Shown: positions 17,549-25,554 of the stretch, one piece after another | Position numbering within the stretch: the first letter of the stretch is position 1 | Layout of the letters: each line of letters begins with the position of its first letter | Source of the DNA: Nostocales cyanobacterium | GTDB taxonomy: Bacteria; Cyanobacteriota; Cyanobacteriia; Cyanobacteriales; Nostocaceae | NCBI GenBank assembly: GCA_004293145.1 | Contig: RDYJ01000027.1 | Coordinates: 1-35,487 of the forward strand | Direction of reading: 5' to 3' | Length of the DNA: 35,487 nt | Translations under genes and position numbers: made by a program | Notes under the pieces: model-generated | Databases searched by the model: none | What the model was told of the DNA's origin: nothing | Seen by the model: only the letters and a program-made list of their open reading frames with translations

Positions 17549-17938
17549 TCACTCGCTCACAACAGAGGCACAAACCTGAGCTTCTTGCCAAAGTTTGTAT
17601 AAAAAGAACTCTGTCCGTTCGCTCATCGTTGTTACAAATACACCCACAGCATTCTCAGAACCATCTGATAACCAAGAACCCCGCAGGGTGACTTCTAAAT
17701 ACTCAACATCGCTCTTAGACAGGGCGATAATTTCACCATCATTTCTTTGTGCCTCAGCCTTCAGCCTTTCTACTCCTGGTAAATCAACAGGCAGCAAAAA
17801 GGAAGCCGTACTAGGTTCAAAATGTAAAGGTTGACCAACCCGCAGTGCCAAAATCACTCTCTGCGTCACCCATTCTTCTAGTGACAGAGTGAGACACTCT
17901 AAATAAAAGCTTCCTTCAGTGTAAGTTAATTTCAGCAT
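17549..17938 (-). CDS. Conserved cyanobacterial protein of unknown function
   Basis: A 129-aa soluble protein with no domain whose activity I can name. Its sequence (LKLTYTEGSFYLECLTLSLEEWVTQRVILALRVG ...) matches my memory of the cyanobacteria-specific group labelled alr0857 family, but I cannot verify this. It ends 16 bases downstream of the HNH nuclease gene on the same strand, so the two are likely co-transcribed. Confidence 0.75.
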   Translation of the reverse strand: MLKLTYTEGSFYLECLTLSLEEWVTQRVILALRVGQPLHFEPSTASFLLPVDLPGVERLKAEAQRNDGEIIALSKSDVEYLEVTLRGSWLSDGSENAVGVFVTTMSERTEFFLYKLWQEAQVCASVVSE

Positions 17939-17954
17939 TTCCTATGCTCTCCTG

Positions 17955-18473
17955 TTATTCCAGGTTTGCTTGCAAATCCACCCAGAACTTTTCTGCAAAA
18001 GCAACAGCAGGGTGAACTGGCGCTTTTGGTTTGGTACGCAGTTGCATCCCAACTTCAGCAAGACTTTTATCGCCTTTACGAGAATTACATCTAGAGCAGG
18101 CTGTGACTACGTTATCCCAGGTATGAAGTCCTCCTTTAGACCGAGGAATCACATGATCCAAGGTTAGGTGTTTGTTAATACCGCAATACTGACAACTGTG
18201 ATGATCTCGCCGCAGCACTTCCCGCCGATTTACTGGGGGAACTTTCCACATCCTTTCAGCCGCTGCAATTTTCAACCGGATGTGTTTTGGTACAGGTAAT
18301 ACCAAGCTAGGTGAGTGAACTAACCATCCCTCTTCCGTGGAAAAGTCCAGTGGTTCTGCCTTATTAGTAACCAGCAATATAATTGCTCGCTTGATATTTA
18401 CCCTACAGAGTGGCAAGTAATTTTGGGAAAACACCACCACGGATTGCTCTAACACTTGCATTGCGCTTGTCAC
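17955..18473 (-). CDS. HNH endonuclease
   Basis: A 172-aa protein. The C-terminal half is an HNH nuclease of the McrA-like zinc type: RREVLRRDHHSCQYCG supplies the first CxxC, LTLDHVIPRSKGG holds the catalytic Asp-His, and WDNVVTACSRCNSRKGD gives the Asn and the second CxxC. The N-terminal 80 residues (LCRVNIKRAIILLVTNKAEPLDF) are the domain that precedes HNH in many stand-alone bacterial copies. MQVLEQ (residue 5) is an alternative start. Such stand-alone HNH genes are widespread in cyanobacteria and no defence partner is adjacent; the role is unknown. Confidence 0.9.
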   Translation of the reverse strand: MTSAMQVLEQSVVVFSQNYLPLCRVNIKRAIILLVTNKAEPLDFSTEEGWLVHSPSLVLPVPKHIRLKIAAAERMWKVPPVNRREVLRRDHHSCQYCGINKHLTLDHVIPRSKGGLHTWDNVVTACSRCNSRKGDKSLAEVGMQLRTKPKAPVHPAVAFAEKFWVDLQANLE

Positions 18474-18492
18474 AGCCTAACTCCTTATTAAA

Positions 18493-18526
18493 AACCCCCG
18501 CCTCTGATTTGGTAGAAGCGGGGGTT
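18493..18526 (-). terminator. Intrinsic terminator of the small minus-strand gene
   Basis: AACCCCCGC (18493-18501) and GCGGGGGTT (18518-18526) form a 9-bp perfect stem. On the minus strand the stem runs into TTTTTAATAA, so it ends transcription of the small ORF at 18553-18798 just before the HNH gene. Confidence 0.8.
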
Positions 18527-18552
18527 AAAATTGACCTGATATTTTTCTGGTC

Positions 18553-18798
18553 TTATTGCGGTACAACATTTTCCTTGTACCTCCCGCTTATTATTTTTGT
18601 TTGTGGTTTACTATTCAGCACATCAAAGCTGATATATCTTGAGTCATAGTTACCCTCTGTGTTTTGCCTTGGATGCTGACTACCATCGGCTATAAATAAA
18701 TACTCCACTCCCACGGCAGCAAATTCCCAACTGGCCTGATAGCCGCTGGGATAGGAGGGGGTAGAGATGGGGTAAAGGGATTTCACAGAAAATTTCAC
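18553..18798 (-). CDS. Small conserved-looking hypothetical protein
   Basis: An 81-aa frame. The composition is protein-like (Tyr, Trp, Gly and Pro placed as in a folded beta protein, e.g. GYQASWEFAAVGVEYLFIAD), and a good intrinsic terminator begins 27 bases after its stop. Both points argue that it is a real gene. No domain recognised and no signal peptide. It is divergent from the ribbon-helix-helix gene, with 71 bases between starts. Confidence 0.65.
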   Translation of the reverse strand: MKFSVKSLYPISTPSYPSGYQASWEFAAVGVEYLFIADGSQHPRQNTEGNYDSRYISFDVLNSKPQTKIISGRYKENVVPQ

Positions 18799-18869
18799 CT
18801 ATTGAACATTCCTTTAAACATACTACACTTGTATTACTATCCTGTCTATATCTATAAGGAGAAAAAATC

Positions 18870-19205
18870 ATGCATACCATCGCACGCACCTCAACTACCG
18901 ATATGGAAGTCACCAGCATCCGTTTGGAACGTGAACTCAAAGATAAACTCAAAGAAATAGCTGGAAATCAGGGATATCAAGCTCTCATTCGAGATATTCT
19001 CTGGAATTATGTACAGCAAAAATCTGGTGAGTGGAAACCCCGATTTTCCCGTGCTGACATTCGAGCTAGTATGGCAGCTATAGCCCAGCAAGAAGAACGC
19101 TGTGTCCTTACAGGTAAATTAATTGAACCTCAACAGCCGATGTTATTAGGACTGACGAAAAATGGCGACATGGTTCCCCTCTGTGTCGAGAGTTTGGCTC
19201 TCTAG
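18870..19205 (+). CDS. Ribbon-helix-helix (CopG/MetJ-type) protein
   Basis: A 111-aa protein with AAGGAGA upstream of the ATG. Residues 12-52 (MEVTSIRLERELKDKLKEIAGNQGYQALIRDILWNYVQ) fit a ribbon-helix-helix fold: one beta strand and two helices that dimerise to bind DNA. The remaining half is a short tail with two separated cysteines (ERCVLTGKLIEP ... VPLCVESL). No toxin gene is adjacent, so it looks like a stand-alone regulator, possibly of the divergent small gene. Confidence 0.8.
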   Translation: MHTIARTSTTDMEVTSIRLERELKDKLKEIAGNQGYQALIRDILWNYVQQKSGEWKPRFSRADIRASMAAIAQQEERCVLTGKLIEPQQPMLLGLTKNGDMVPLCVESLAL

Positions 19206-20013
19206 TTGATTATGGTTTAGGTTTTTGCACCAAACCCCACACCCTACACCCTACACTCTAGTTTTGGTCAATGCAGTCTAGTTATTGCCAATAATAACTG
19301 GGCTGCTTTCAAAATGTAGCCTGAGCTAATTTTTTAATTGTATTCTTATCAACGCATATAAGTTATAAGCAATAAAACTATATAGTTATTAAATAATTTC
19401 AGCTTGATGAGTTGCTGATTTTTCCTCCACCTTGGGAGGTATTTTTTGACTTGAGGTTTATAGTAGGAGTAAGCAGTAAAAGTCTTTTCTAGCCCGATTA
19501 GTCGGAGTTATATGATCAATTCATGCCTTAAGCACCTTGGAGTAATTATAATGTAACTTGCTCAAGTCACGTAAAGCAAGATAATATTTATGACAAATGC
19601 TCTCAGTGGCAACACAGGTGAAGTTCATGATATTTTTTATTTAATTACAGAGAAATTACGGTTTATGTAGAGTTATAAACAAGATATCCTAGATTTTAAT
19701 GATAATAAACTTACTCAATCTCAAAATAAATCTTAAGAATCCTGTAAATCAGGCATTCAGTTTAGATTAGAAAGATTATCATAACCTTGCATAATTAAAA
19801 CCAGTTCATGAGTCAACAAGGTATAGGTAACTAATATATAAAGATGTAGTAAAATTTGAATAAACTTGTTTGCATAAATCTTGAGTTAAATTATCCTATT
19901 CACGGTGATATTAATAATTAGTCAGAGTGAGGTAAAAAAATAAAGATAAAAAATATCAATGAGTTGGGTGCAAAGGCAAAAAACAGATAATCATCCACAA
20001 ATATAAAATAAAA
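19206..20013. other. AT-rich interval (0.8 kb) without a gene
   Basis: No coding region longer than background. It contains a short ACCCTAC-type repeat near 19235-19258 and a terminator-like hairpin at 19424-19447, which lies 219 bases beyond the preceding stop codon. That could mean a long 3' UTR or an unrecognised small RNA ending there. The rest is AT-rich and presumably contains the promoter of the GAF kinase-like gene. Confidence 0.45.
19424..19447 (+). terminator. Terminator-like hairpin with T-run
   Basis: CCTCC (19424-19428) pairs with GGAGG (19435-19439) over a six-base loop and is followed by TATTTTTT. It is short but has the right form for a plus-strand intrinsic terminator. Confidence 0.6.
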
Positions 20014-22044
20014 ATGATGAAAAAGCATTCATTATCACTGCCACAATACACCAATGATCTAGAACAGCTACAACCATATCGAGCCAAGCTCATGCAGCAA
20101 CAGGAAGATACAGCCCATGCTCTGGCACAAAAAATTAATCAAATCATTGCTAATAGTCAGGCCAAATCCTCAATGTTGCAAGAAATTGCTCATCTACTAG
20201 GAGTAGCATTCCAAGTAGATTGCTGCTGTTTAGTTACAACCACAAGTGATGAATCTAGTGAAGTATCTGCGGCTAATTGGTGTAGTGAACAATATCTAGA
20301 ATCACCAAACTCTAGTGAAATATTATCAAAGCAACAACTATTAATAAGCCCGCCAGTCGTCCGATGCGCCGCTGAACCACTAACAATTGAAGATATCGCC
20401 ACAATTCAAGAAAATCTAGCAATTGTCTGTCAATCTTTGCCCATCCCCATTAAATCTGTTTTAGCAATTCCCACCCGATTTAGTGGTAAGAATAACGGTG
20501 TAATTAGCCTGATTAAATTCCAACCTTATGATTGGAGTGAATCAGAAAAACAATTACTCAAGCAAGTAGAGTCATCTTGTGCGATCGCCTTAGCTCAAGT
20601 AGCACAAACACAGAAGATCACTAATCAAAACCAGTATCTACATCAAGCTGACCAACATCAAAGTTTAATTAAACAATTAACTATACTAAGTCTTAGTAAC
20701 TTGGAGTTAAATCAAATGCTCCAGTTAGTTATTTCATCAACTGCCGAATCTTTAGCAGCAGATCGAGGATTACTGATTTTATTAAAATATACAGATCCCA
20801 TGTTTAGGAATCGTCAAAAAAAGCAGATTCCTAAAGCTAAAGCCACCGTGGTTGGAGAATGGAATAAAAATCAAAACCTCTCTCACACTGGTTTAGATAA
20901 CTTAAATCAGTCTTTTTGGTTGTCAGATTGTGGTTTATGCCAACGTGTATTTGTAGAATCGGGGAAACCGATCATGATTAATAACTGTACAGAGCAAAAA
21001 GAGCATTGGCAACCAAATCCATTATTTGCTGTGGAAAAGTTTCCAGCTACATTGTTAATGCCATTAGAAAATCAAGGCAAAGTTTTAGGATTTGTGGTGT
21101 TACAACAACAAGTTGCTCGCAGTTGGCAACCCTCAGAATTAAATCTTGTAGAGATGGTCTGCGCTCAATTGAGTAATGCCATAATTCAATCACAAACACT
21201 GCGGCAAGTACAAAACTTAGTAGATGAAAGGACAGAGCAACTCAAGCGCAGTTTGGAAGTACAAGCAAAATTGTATGAAAGAACAAAACAGTATGTTGAG
21301 CAGTTACAAGAACTTAATGAACTCAAAGATGAATTTGTCAGCAACCTGAGCGATCGCTTGCGTTATCCCCTGACAAATATGCGGATGTCAATTCGTAATT
21401 TACGCTTATCGGGAATTTCACCAGAACGTCAAACCCGATATTTAGATATTCTAGAGTCAGAATGCACCAAAGAAATTAACTTAATTAATGACCTCTTGAC
21501 GCTCCAAAAACTAGAATCTCACCAAGAAGCACCACAATTTCAAACCATAGACTTAAATACTCAAATCAATGATTTGGTAGCTGCGGTGGAAAAACCCTTT
21601 ACAGATCAGGAATTATCTGTAAGCGTAGATTTACCGAAAGAGCCGTTAAAACTGCAAACCGAAGTTGAGAGTTTTGACCGCATTTTGCAAGAACTGTTAA
21701 ACAACGTCAGTAAATACTCCGAGCGAGATACTATTGTACATTTACAAGCGACTCACAGAGTCGAACAGGAAGTCAATCAAGTTATTATTAAAGTGACAAA
21801 TATAGGACGTGGCATCTCACAAGAGGAAGCGGCTTATATCTTTGATAAGTTCCGTCGTGGTAAAGGACGTTGGACTCCTGGTACTGGCTTGGGCTTGGCT
21901 TTAGTCAAGTCTTTAGTACAGCATTTACATGGAGCGATCACCGTTGAGAGTAACCCCATCGACAACTCCAATTTAAGCGAAATTTGCTTTACTCTCACAC
22001 TACCTCAGTTTTCCGCAGCAACTCATCCACATTTTCCACAGTGA
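20014..22044 (+). CDS. GAF-GAF histidine-kinase-like protein lacking the phospho-acceptor His
   Basis: A 676-aa soluble protein. The N-terminal 35-residue coiled segment is followed by two GAF-type sensor domains (about 50-205 and 225-400), a coiled coil (about 400-435), a dimerisation helix region and a HATPase domain (about 535-670). The H box expected as SHELRTPL reads LSDRLRYPLTN, with Asp447 where the phosphorylated His should be. The N box survives as ELLNNVSKYSE, G1 reads VTNIGRGIS (Asn for the usual Asp), and FDKFRRGKG and GTGLGLAL are intact. It therefore looks able to bind nucleotide but not to autophosphorylate in the usual way, as in a pseudokinase. Its stop overlaps the next start by 4 bases. 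Confidence 0.85.
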   Translation: MMKKHSLSLPQYTNDLEQLQPYRAKLMQQQEDTAHALAQKINQIIANSQAKSSMLQEIAHLLGVAFQVDCCCLVTTTSDESSEVSAANWCSEQYLESPNSSEILSKQQLLISPPVVRCAAEPLTIEDIATIQENLAIVCQSLPIPIKSVLAIPTRFSGKNNGVISLIKFQPYDWSESEKQLLKQVESSCAIALAQVAQTQKITNQNQYLHQADQHQSLIKQLTILSLSNLELNQMLQLVISSTAESLAADRGLLILLKYTDPMFRNRQKKQIPKAKATVVGEWNKNQNLSHTGLDNLNQSFWLSDCGLCQRVFVESGKPIMINNCTEQKEHWQPNPLFAVEKFPATLLMPLENQGKVLGFVVLQQQVARSWQPSELNLVEMVCAQLSNAIIQSQTLRQVQNLVDERTEQLKRSLEVQAKLYERTKQYVEQLQELNELKDEFVSNLSDRLRYPLTNMRMSIRNLRLSGISPERQTRYLDILESECTKEINLINDLLTLQKLESHQEAPQFQTIDLNTQINDLVAAVEKPFTDQELSVSVDLPKEPLKLQTEVESFDRILQELLNNVSKYSERDTIVHLQATHRVEQEVNQVIIKVTNIGRGISQEEAAYIFDKFRRGKGRWTPGTGLGLALVKSLVQHLHGAITVESNPIDNSNLSEICFTLTLPQFSAATHPHFPQ

Positions 22045-22616
22045 CTACAGAAAACCACACCACGGGACTTAATTCCCCCACCACCATTGATGACAATGGT
22101 CTAGAAACCAATTTGGATGTTGAAACAGTAACCATCCAAGTAGAAAAATTATCAGAACGACAGAGGCAAATTACTGCCAAAGTCCAAATTCCCCACCCCA
22201 TCGAAAAAGTCTGGAAAATTCTCACCGACTATGAAGCCTTACCCCAATTCATTCCTAATCTAGCCAAAAGTTGTTTGTTAGAACATCCGGCTGGAGGTGT
22301 ACGTCTAGAACAAATTGGTTCACAGCGGTTACTCAATTTCAAATTCTGTGCGCGTGTAGTTTTGGATCTAGAAGAAACCTTCCCCAAACTGATCAACTTT
22401 CAAATGGTAGAAGGAGACTTCAAAGGCTTTTCTGGCAGCTGGTGTCTAGAACCTTATGCCCTGAGTTCAGGCCAAGGAACAAATCTCTGCTATACAATTC
22501 AAGTTTGGCCTAAGCTAACAATGCCAATAGCAATTATTGAAAACCGCCTCAGTAAAGACTTACAACTAAACCTCTTGGCCATTCGCCAAAGAGCTAGTGA
22601 GTTAAGCAATACGTAA
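22041..22616 (+). CDS. SRPBCC (START-like, cyclase/dehydrase) family protein
   Basis: The track begins at a TTG at 21984, but GTG 22041 overlaps the upstream TGA as GTGA, a typical translational-coupling arrangement, so I choose it (191 aa). Residues 40-190 form an SRPBCC fold: AKVQIPHPIEKVWKILTDYEALPQFIPNL is the first helix-grip segment of the polyketide-cyclase/dehydrase group, and LLAIRQRASEL lies in the final long helix. These domains bind hydrophobic ligands in a cavity; the ligand here is unknown. Coupling with the GAF kinase-like gene suggests a joint role. Confidence 0.85.
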   Translation: MTTENHTTGLNSPTTIDDNGLETNLDVETVTIQVEKLSERQRQITAKVQIPHPIEKVWKILTDYEALPQFIPNLAKSCLLEHPAGGVRLEQIGSQRLLNFKFCARVVLDLEETFPKLINFQMVEGDFKGFSGSWCLEPYALSSGQGTNLCYTIQVWPKLTMPIAIIENRLSKDLQLNLLAIRQRASELSNT

Positions 22617-22656
22617 GCTGCTGGTTATCAAATGAGTATAACCGCACTTACTTAAA

Positions 22657-22695
22657 AAGGTAGAAAAGAAACTGTTTCATTATCTTTTCTACCTT
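22657..22695 (+). terminator. 13-bp perfect stem-loop terminator
   Basis: AAGGTAGAAAAGA (22657-22669) and TCTTTTCTACCTT (22683-22695) pair perfectly around a 13-base loop, followed by CTTTAATTTTTT. It lies about 40 bases after the SRPBCC stop and could also terminate the tRNA transcript arriving from the other strand. Confidence 0.85.
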
Positions 22696-22710
22696 CTTTA
22701 ATTTTTTAAA

Positions 22711-22783
22711 TACCCCCAGGGGAATTCGAATCCCCGTTACCTCCGTGAAAGGGAGGTGTCCTAGGCCTCTAGACGATGGGGGC
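22711..22783 (-). tRNA. trnE-UUC: tRNA-Glu (anticodon UUC)
   Basis: On the minus strand the 73-base sequence starts GCCCCCATCGTCTAGAGGCC and folds as a cloverleaf. The acceptor stem is GCCCCCA/TGGGGGT, the anticodon stem-loop is CCTCC-CTTTCAC-GGAGG with anticodon TTC, and the T arm is GGGGATTCGAATCCCC; base 22711 is the discriminator A. CCA is not encoded. In cyanobacteria this tRNA serves translation and also supplies glutamyl-tRNA for tetrapyrrole (chlorophyll and haem) synthesis. Confidence 0.96.
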
Positions 22784-23136
22784 ATCGGACTTAACTCAGA
22801 CTTTTAATAATTTATCGGATTTTTCCAAGGATGTCAACACCTTTTGCTAAAAAATTTTTTACGGCATCTAAATCAGCTAAATTCAGGAGGGGCGAACGGC
22901 CGTTCGCCCGTACAGGAGGCAGGAGGCAATTATTTCTCCCCTGCTGCCCCTGCTCCCCTGCGCTCTACACACACCCCACCCAATTCGCCAAATATCAGAA
23001 AAAGATGTACTATAGATAACTAAGCATAAAAAAATCTCTTATTTTCTTAAAGTTGGGTGTGCTGTTGTACGCTGTAGAGTTAGTATTTATGATTCTTTAC
23101 AGAGGATTTTGAAATCAATCGCTCAAAATCTACAAC
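22784..23136. other. Intergenic region between tRNA-Glu and antiporter
   Basis: About 350 bases without a credible gene. It holds a 20-bp perfect palindrome (22890-22909) followed by GGAGGCAGGAGGC and CCCCTGC-rich low-complexity repeats to about 22980, then AT-rich DNA that presumably carries the antiporter promoter. Confidence 0.5.
22890..22909. repeat. 20-bp perfect palindrome GGGCGAACGGCCGTTCGCCC
   Basis: Every base pairs with its mirror. This core, often flanked by GTAG...CTAC, is one of the dispersed palindromes of filamentous cyanobacteria. It is not next to a promoter I can identify. Confidence 0.85.
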
Positions 23137-25056
23137 ATGGAAGCATCTTTTCAAATTACCCTACAGATGGTGTTCACAGTCCTGGCAGGTATCAGCGCCC
23201 AGGTTATGGCTGCATACCTCAAGCTGCCCAGCATCGTCTTATTACTCTTGTTAGGCATCATCTTAGGTGCAGATGGGGTTGGACTTCTACATCCCCATCT
23301 GCTAGGAACAGGATTAGAAGTAATTGTCTCTCTAGCGACGGCAATTATTTTATTTGAAGGTGGACTGAAATTGGATCTGCGGGAGATGGGCAGAGTTTCA
23401 GTCAGTTTACAATTGCTTGTCACCCTGGGAACTTTAATCACGCTGCTAGGGGGCAGCATGGCAGCGCACTGGTTGGGAGAATTTCCCTGGAATATAGCTT
23501 TTCTCTATGCTTCCATCGTCGTTGTCACCGGACCAACAGTGGTGGGCCCATTACTCAAACAAATTAATGTAGACAGACAAGTAGCAACGCTATTGGAAGG
23601 TGAAGGGGTTTTAATTGACCCAGTGGGAGCTATTCTGGCTTACGTTGTCCTAGATACAATCTTGAATGGCGATGCTGACCCTATTAACGCCATTATGGGT
23701 TTAATCTTGCGTTTGGGTGTGGGAGCGATGATTGGCGGTGTTGGTGGTTATCTGATGAGTTGGATTTTCAAACGCGCCAATTTTATCTCTTTTGAACTCA
23801 AAAATCTGGTGGTGCTGGCCGTGCTGTGGGGTTTGTTTACCCTAGCCCAAACTATTCGCAGCGAGTCGGGAATTATGACTACGGTCGTGGCTGGGGTAGT
23901 ATTCGCTAACTCATCAGTTCCTGAAGAACGACTGTTACGCAGCTTTAAAAATCAGCTGACAATTCTCAGTGTTTCTGTACTGTTTATCCTCCTAGCAGCG
24001 GATTTATCTATTGCTAGTGTGTTGGCTTTGGGTTGGGGTAGTTTATTTACTGTTTTGGTGTTAATGTTCGTGGTTCGCCCTATTAATATTCTGTTGTGTA
24101 CTTGGAACAGTAATCTTAATTGGCGACAAAAGCTGTTTTTAAGTTGGGTAGCGCCGAGAGGGATAGTTTCTGCCTCTGTGGCTTCTTTATTTGCAATTTC
24201 CCTGACACAACGGGGTGTTAATGGTGGTGATGCTATTAAAGCTCTGGTATTTCTGACTATTATCATGACTGTTTTTTGTCAGGGGCTAACAGCCGGCTGG
24301 TTGGTGAAGTGGTTACGAATCACTTCTAAAGATGCAACTGGAGCGGTGATAGTGGGTTGTAATCCCTTGAGTTTACTGATTTCTCGGTTTTTTCAAGAAC
24401 GGGGGGAAAGCGTGGTCATGATTGACACTGACTCCCAGTATTTTGCTCAGGCTGAAGCTCAAAATCTGCGAGTGATTGCTAGTAGTGCGCTGGATGCAGA
24501 AGTTTTGGAAGAGGCTGGCATTGCTTCTATGGGTACTTTTTTGGCAATGACTAATAATGGTGAGGTAAATTTTGTTTTATCACAAAGAGCAGCAGAAGAA
24601 TTTAATCCCCCCCGTGTCTTAGCAGTTTTTCCTCGTGATCCTCAAGCTTCTAATTCTGCCAATGCTAGAGTTAATCAGGCTTTTGTCTCTGATTTACCAA
24701 TTAAAACCTGGAATGAATATTTAAATGATGGCCGGGTGAAGTTGGGGACAACGACTTTAAATGAGGCAGAATTTGCTAGTCAGCAGGAGCATATACAGGA
24801 AAAGATTCGGACTGGAGTATTAGTACCTCTACTGCTGGAGAGGGAAGAACGCCTACAGGTAATGTCAGTGAATCAAGATTGGGAAGTAGGCGATCGCATT
24901 ATCTATCTGTTGTACGATTCCAGACCCAATCTTTTAAAACGCCTATCTGGTGCGAGTCAATCTACCGCTTTAGCTTTAGAAAAGTTACCAGAAGTGGAAG
25001 AAGTACCTATTGCTAAATTGTCTCAACTTTCTGCTACTGAAGCATCTGGTAATTGA
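23137..25056 (+). CDS. Na+/H+ antiporter (CPA family) with C-terminal TrkA-N/RCK domain
   Basis: A 639-aa protein. Residues 1-395 hold about 12 membrane segments of the monovalent cation:proton antiporter fold, with GIILGADGVGLLHP, the first conserved loop TGPTVVGPLLKQ and the ion-site helix EGEGVLIDPVGAILAYV whose Asp is the likely transport residue. Residues 400-520 are a Rossmann-like TrkA-N/RCK segment (AVIVGCNPLSLLISRFF ... VVMIDTD), in which the usual GxGxxG is not intact. A final regulatory tail follows. It would exchange Na+ or K+ for protons at the plasma or thylakoid membrane. It resembles cyanobacterial NhaS-type proteins, but I cannot say which. Confidence 0.9.
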   Translation: MEASFQITLQMVFTVLAGISAQVMAAYLKLPSIVLLLLLGIILGADGVGLLHPHLLGTGLEVIVSLATAIILFEGGLKLDLREMGRVSVSLQLLVTLGTLITLLGGSMAAHWLGEFPWNIAFLYASIVVVTGPTVVGPLLKQINVDRQVATLLEGEGVLIDPVGAILAYVVLDTILNGDADPINAIMGLILRLGVGAMIGGVGGYLMSWIFKRANFISFELKNLVVLAVLWGLFTLAQTIRSESGIMTTVVAGVVFANSSVPEERLLRSFKNQLTILSVSVLFILLAADLSIASVLALGWGSLFTVLVLMFVVRPINILLCTWNSNLNWRQKLFLSWVAPRGIVSASVASLFAISLTQRGVNGGDAIKALVFLTIIMTVFCQGLTAGWLVKWLRITSKDATGAVIVGCNPLSLLISRFFQERGESVVMIDTDSQYFAQAEAQNLRVIASSALDAEVLEEAGIASMGTFLAMTNNGEVNFVLSQRAAEEFNPPRVLAVFPRDPQASNSANARVNQAFVSDLPIKTWNEYLNDGRVKLGTTTLNEAEFASQQEHIQEKIRTGVLVPLLLEREERLQVMSVNQDWEVGDRIIYLLYDSRPNLLKRLSGASQSTALALEKLPEVEEVPIAKLSQLSATEASGN

Positions 25057-25554
25057 AAGTCAATATTGTCTGGAGACATTTCTTTTTCTTGCCACAGAAA
25101 GCAGCTAGATGTACCACTCTGCCAAGAGAAAGGGCTAGTAACAGCAACCACGTAACTGTGAATTGCATATTGGTGGCCACTCGCTAGGAATAAAAGAAAC
25201 TGACTTTTTTATTCCCCTACACCCTCCCCTCTCAACCAATAGGTAGGGAAATTTTTGAATACTTTCTGCAAAAATAAACCTGAAAACTATAATTTCCAGA
25301 GAAGCATTAAAAAAATTAAGACTTAAGATAACTTGAATATTCCTGTTTTCAATGCCAAGATAGGAATTTATTATTTGTTTAGAGACTCCCATCTCTAAAA
25401 TGGCAATATAATTTAAAAGATAAAATCTCTAGTACAGCATGGTAGAAAAGGCTCTATCTAGCAATAGACAAGAAAAGTAGCTTCTATGATTGTTACAGCC
25501 TTCTGCCTGATTGGACTATTCAACTGCAACCGAGCCGAGTGAACGATAACAGCT
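25057..25554. other. Intergenic region (0.5 kb)
   Basis: No credible gene; the 85-aa minus frame at 25135-25392 has no domain and no ribosome-binding site. I see no repeat or hairpin of note. It presumably carries the promoter of the TonB-like gene. Confidence 0.45.

Noticed and set aside
17955-18473. HNH protein as a homing endonuclease or defence effector
   Set aside because: No intron, intein or defence partner gene is visible around it; it looks like the common stand-alone type.
22831-23019. 62-aa ORF after tRNA-Glu
   Set aside because: It is made of the 20-bp palindrome and low-complexity GGAGGC/CCCCTGC repeats.
25135-25392. 85-aa minus ORF between antiporter and TonB-like gene
   Set aside because: No domain and no start signals; probably chance.
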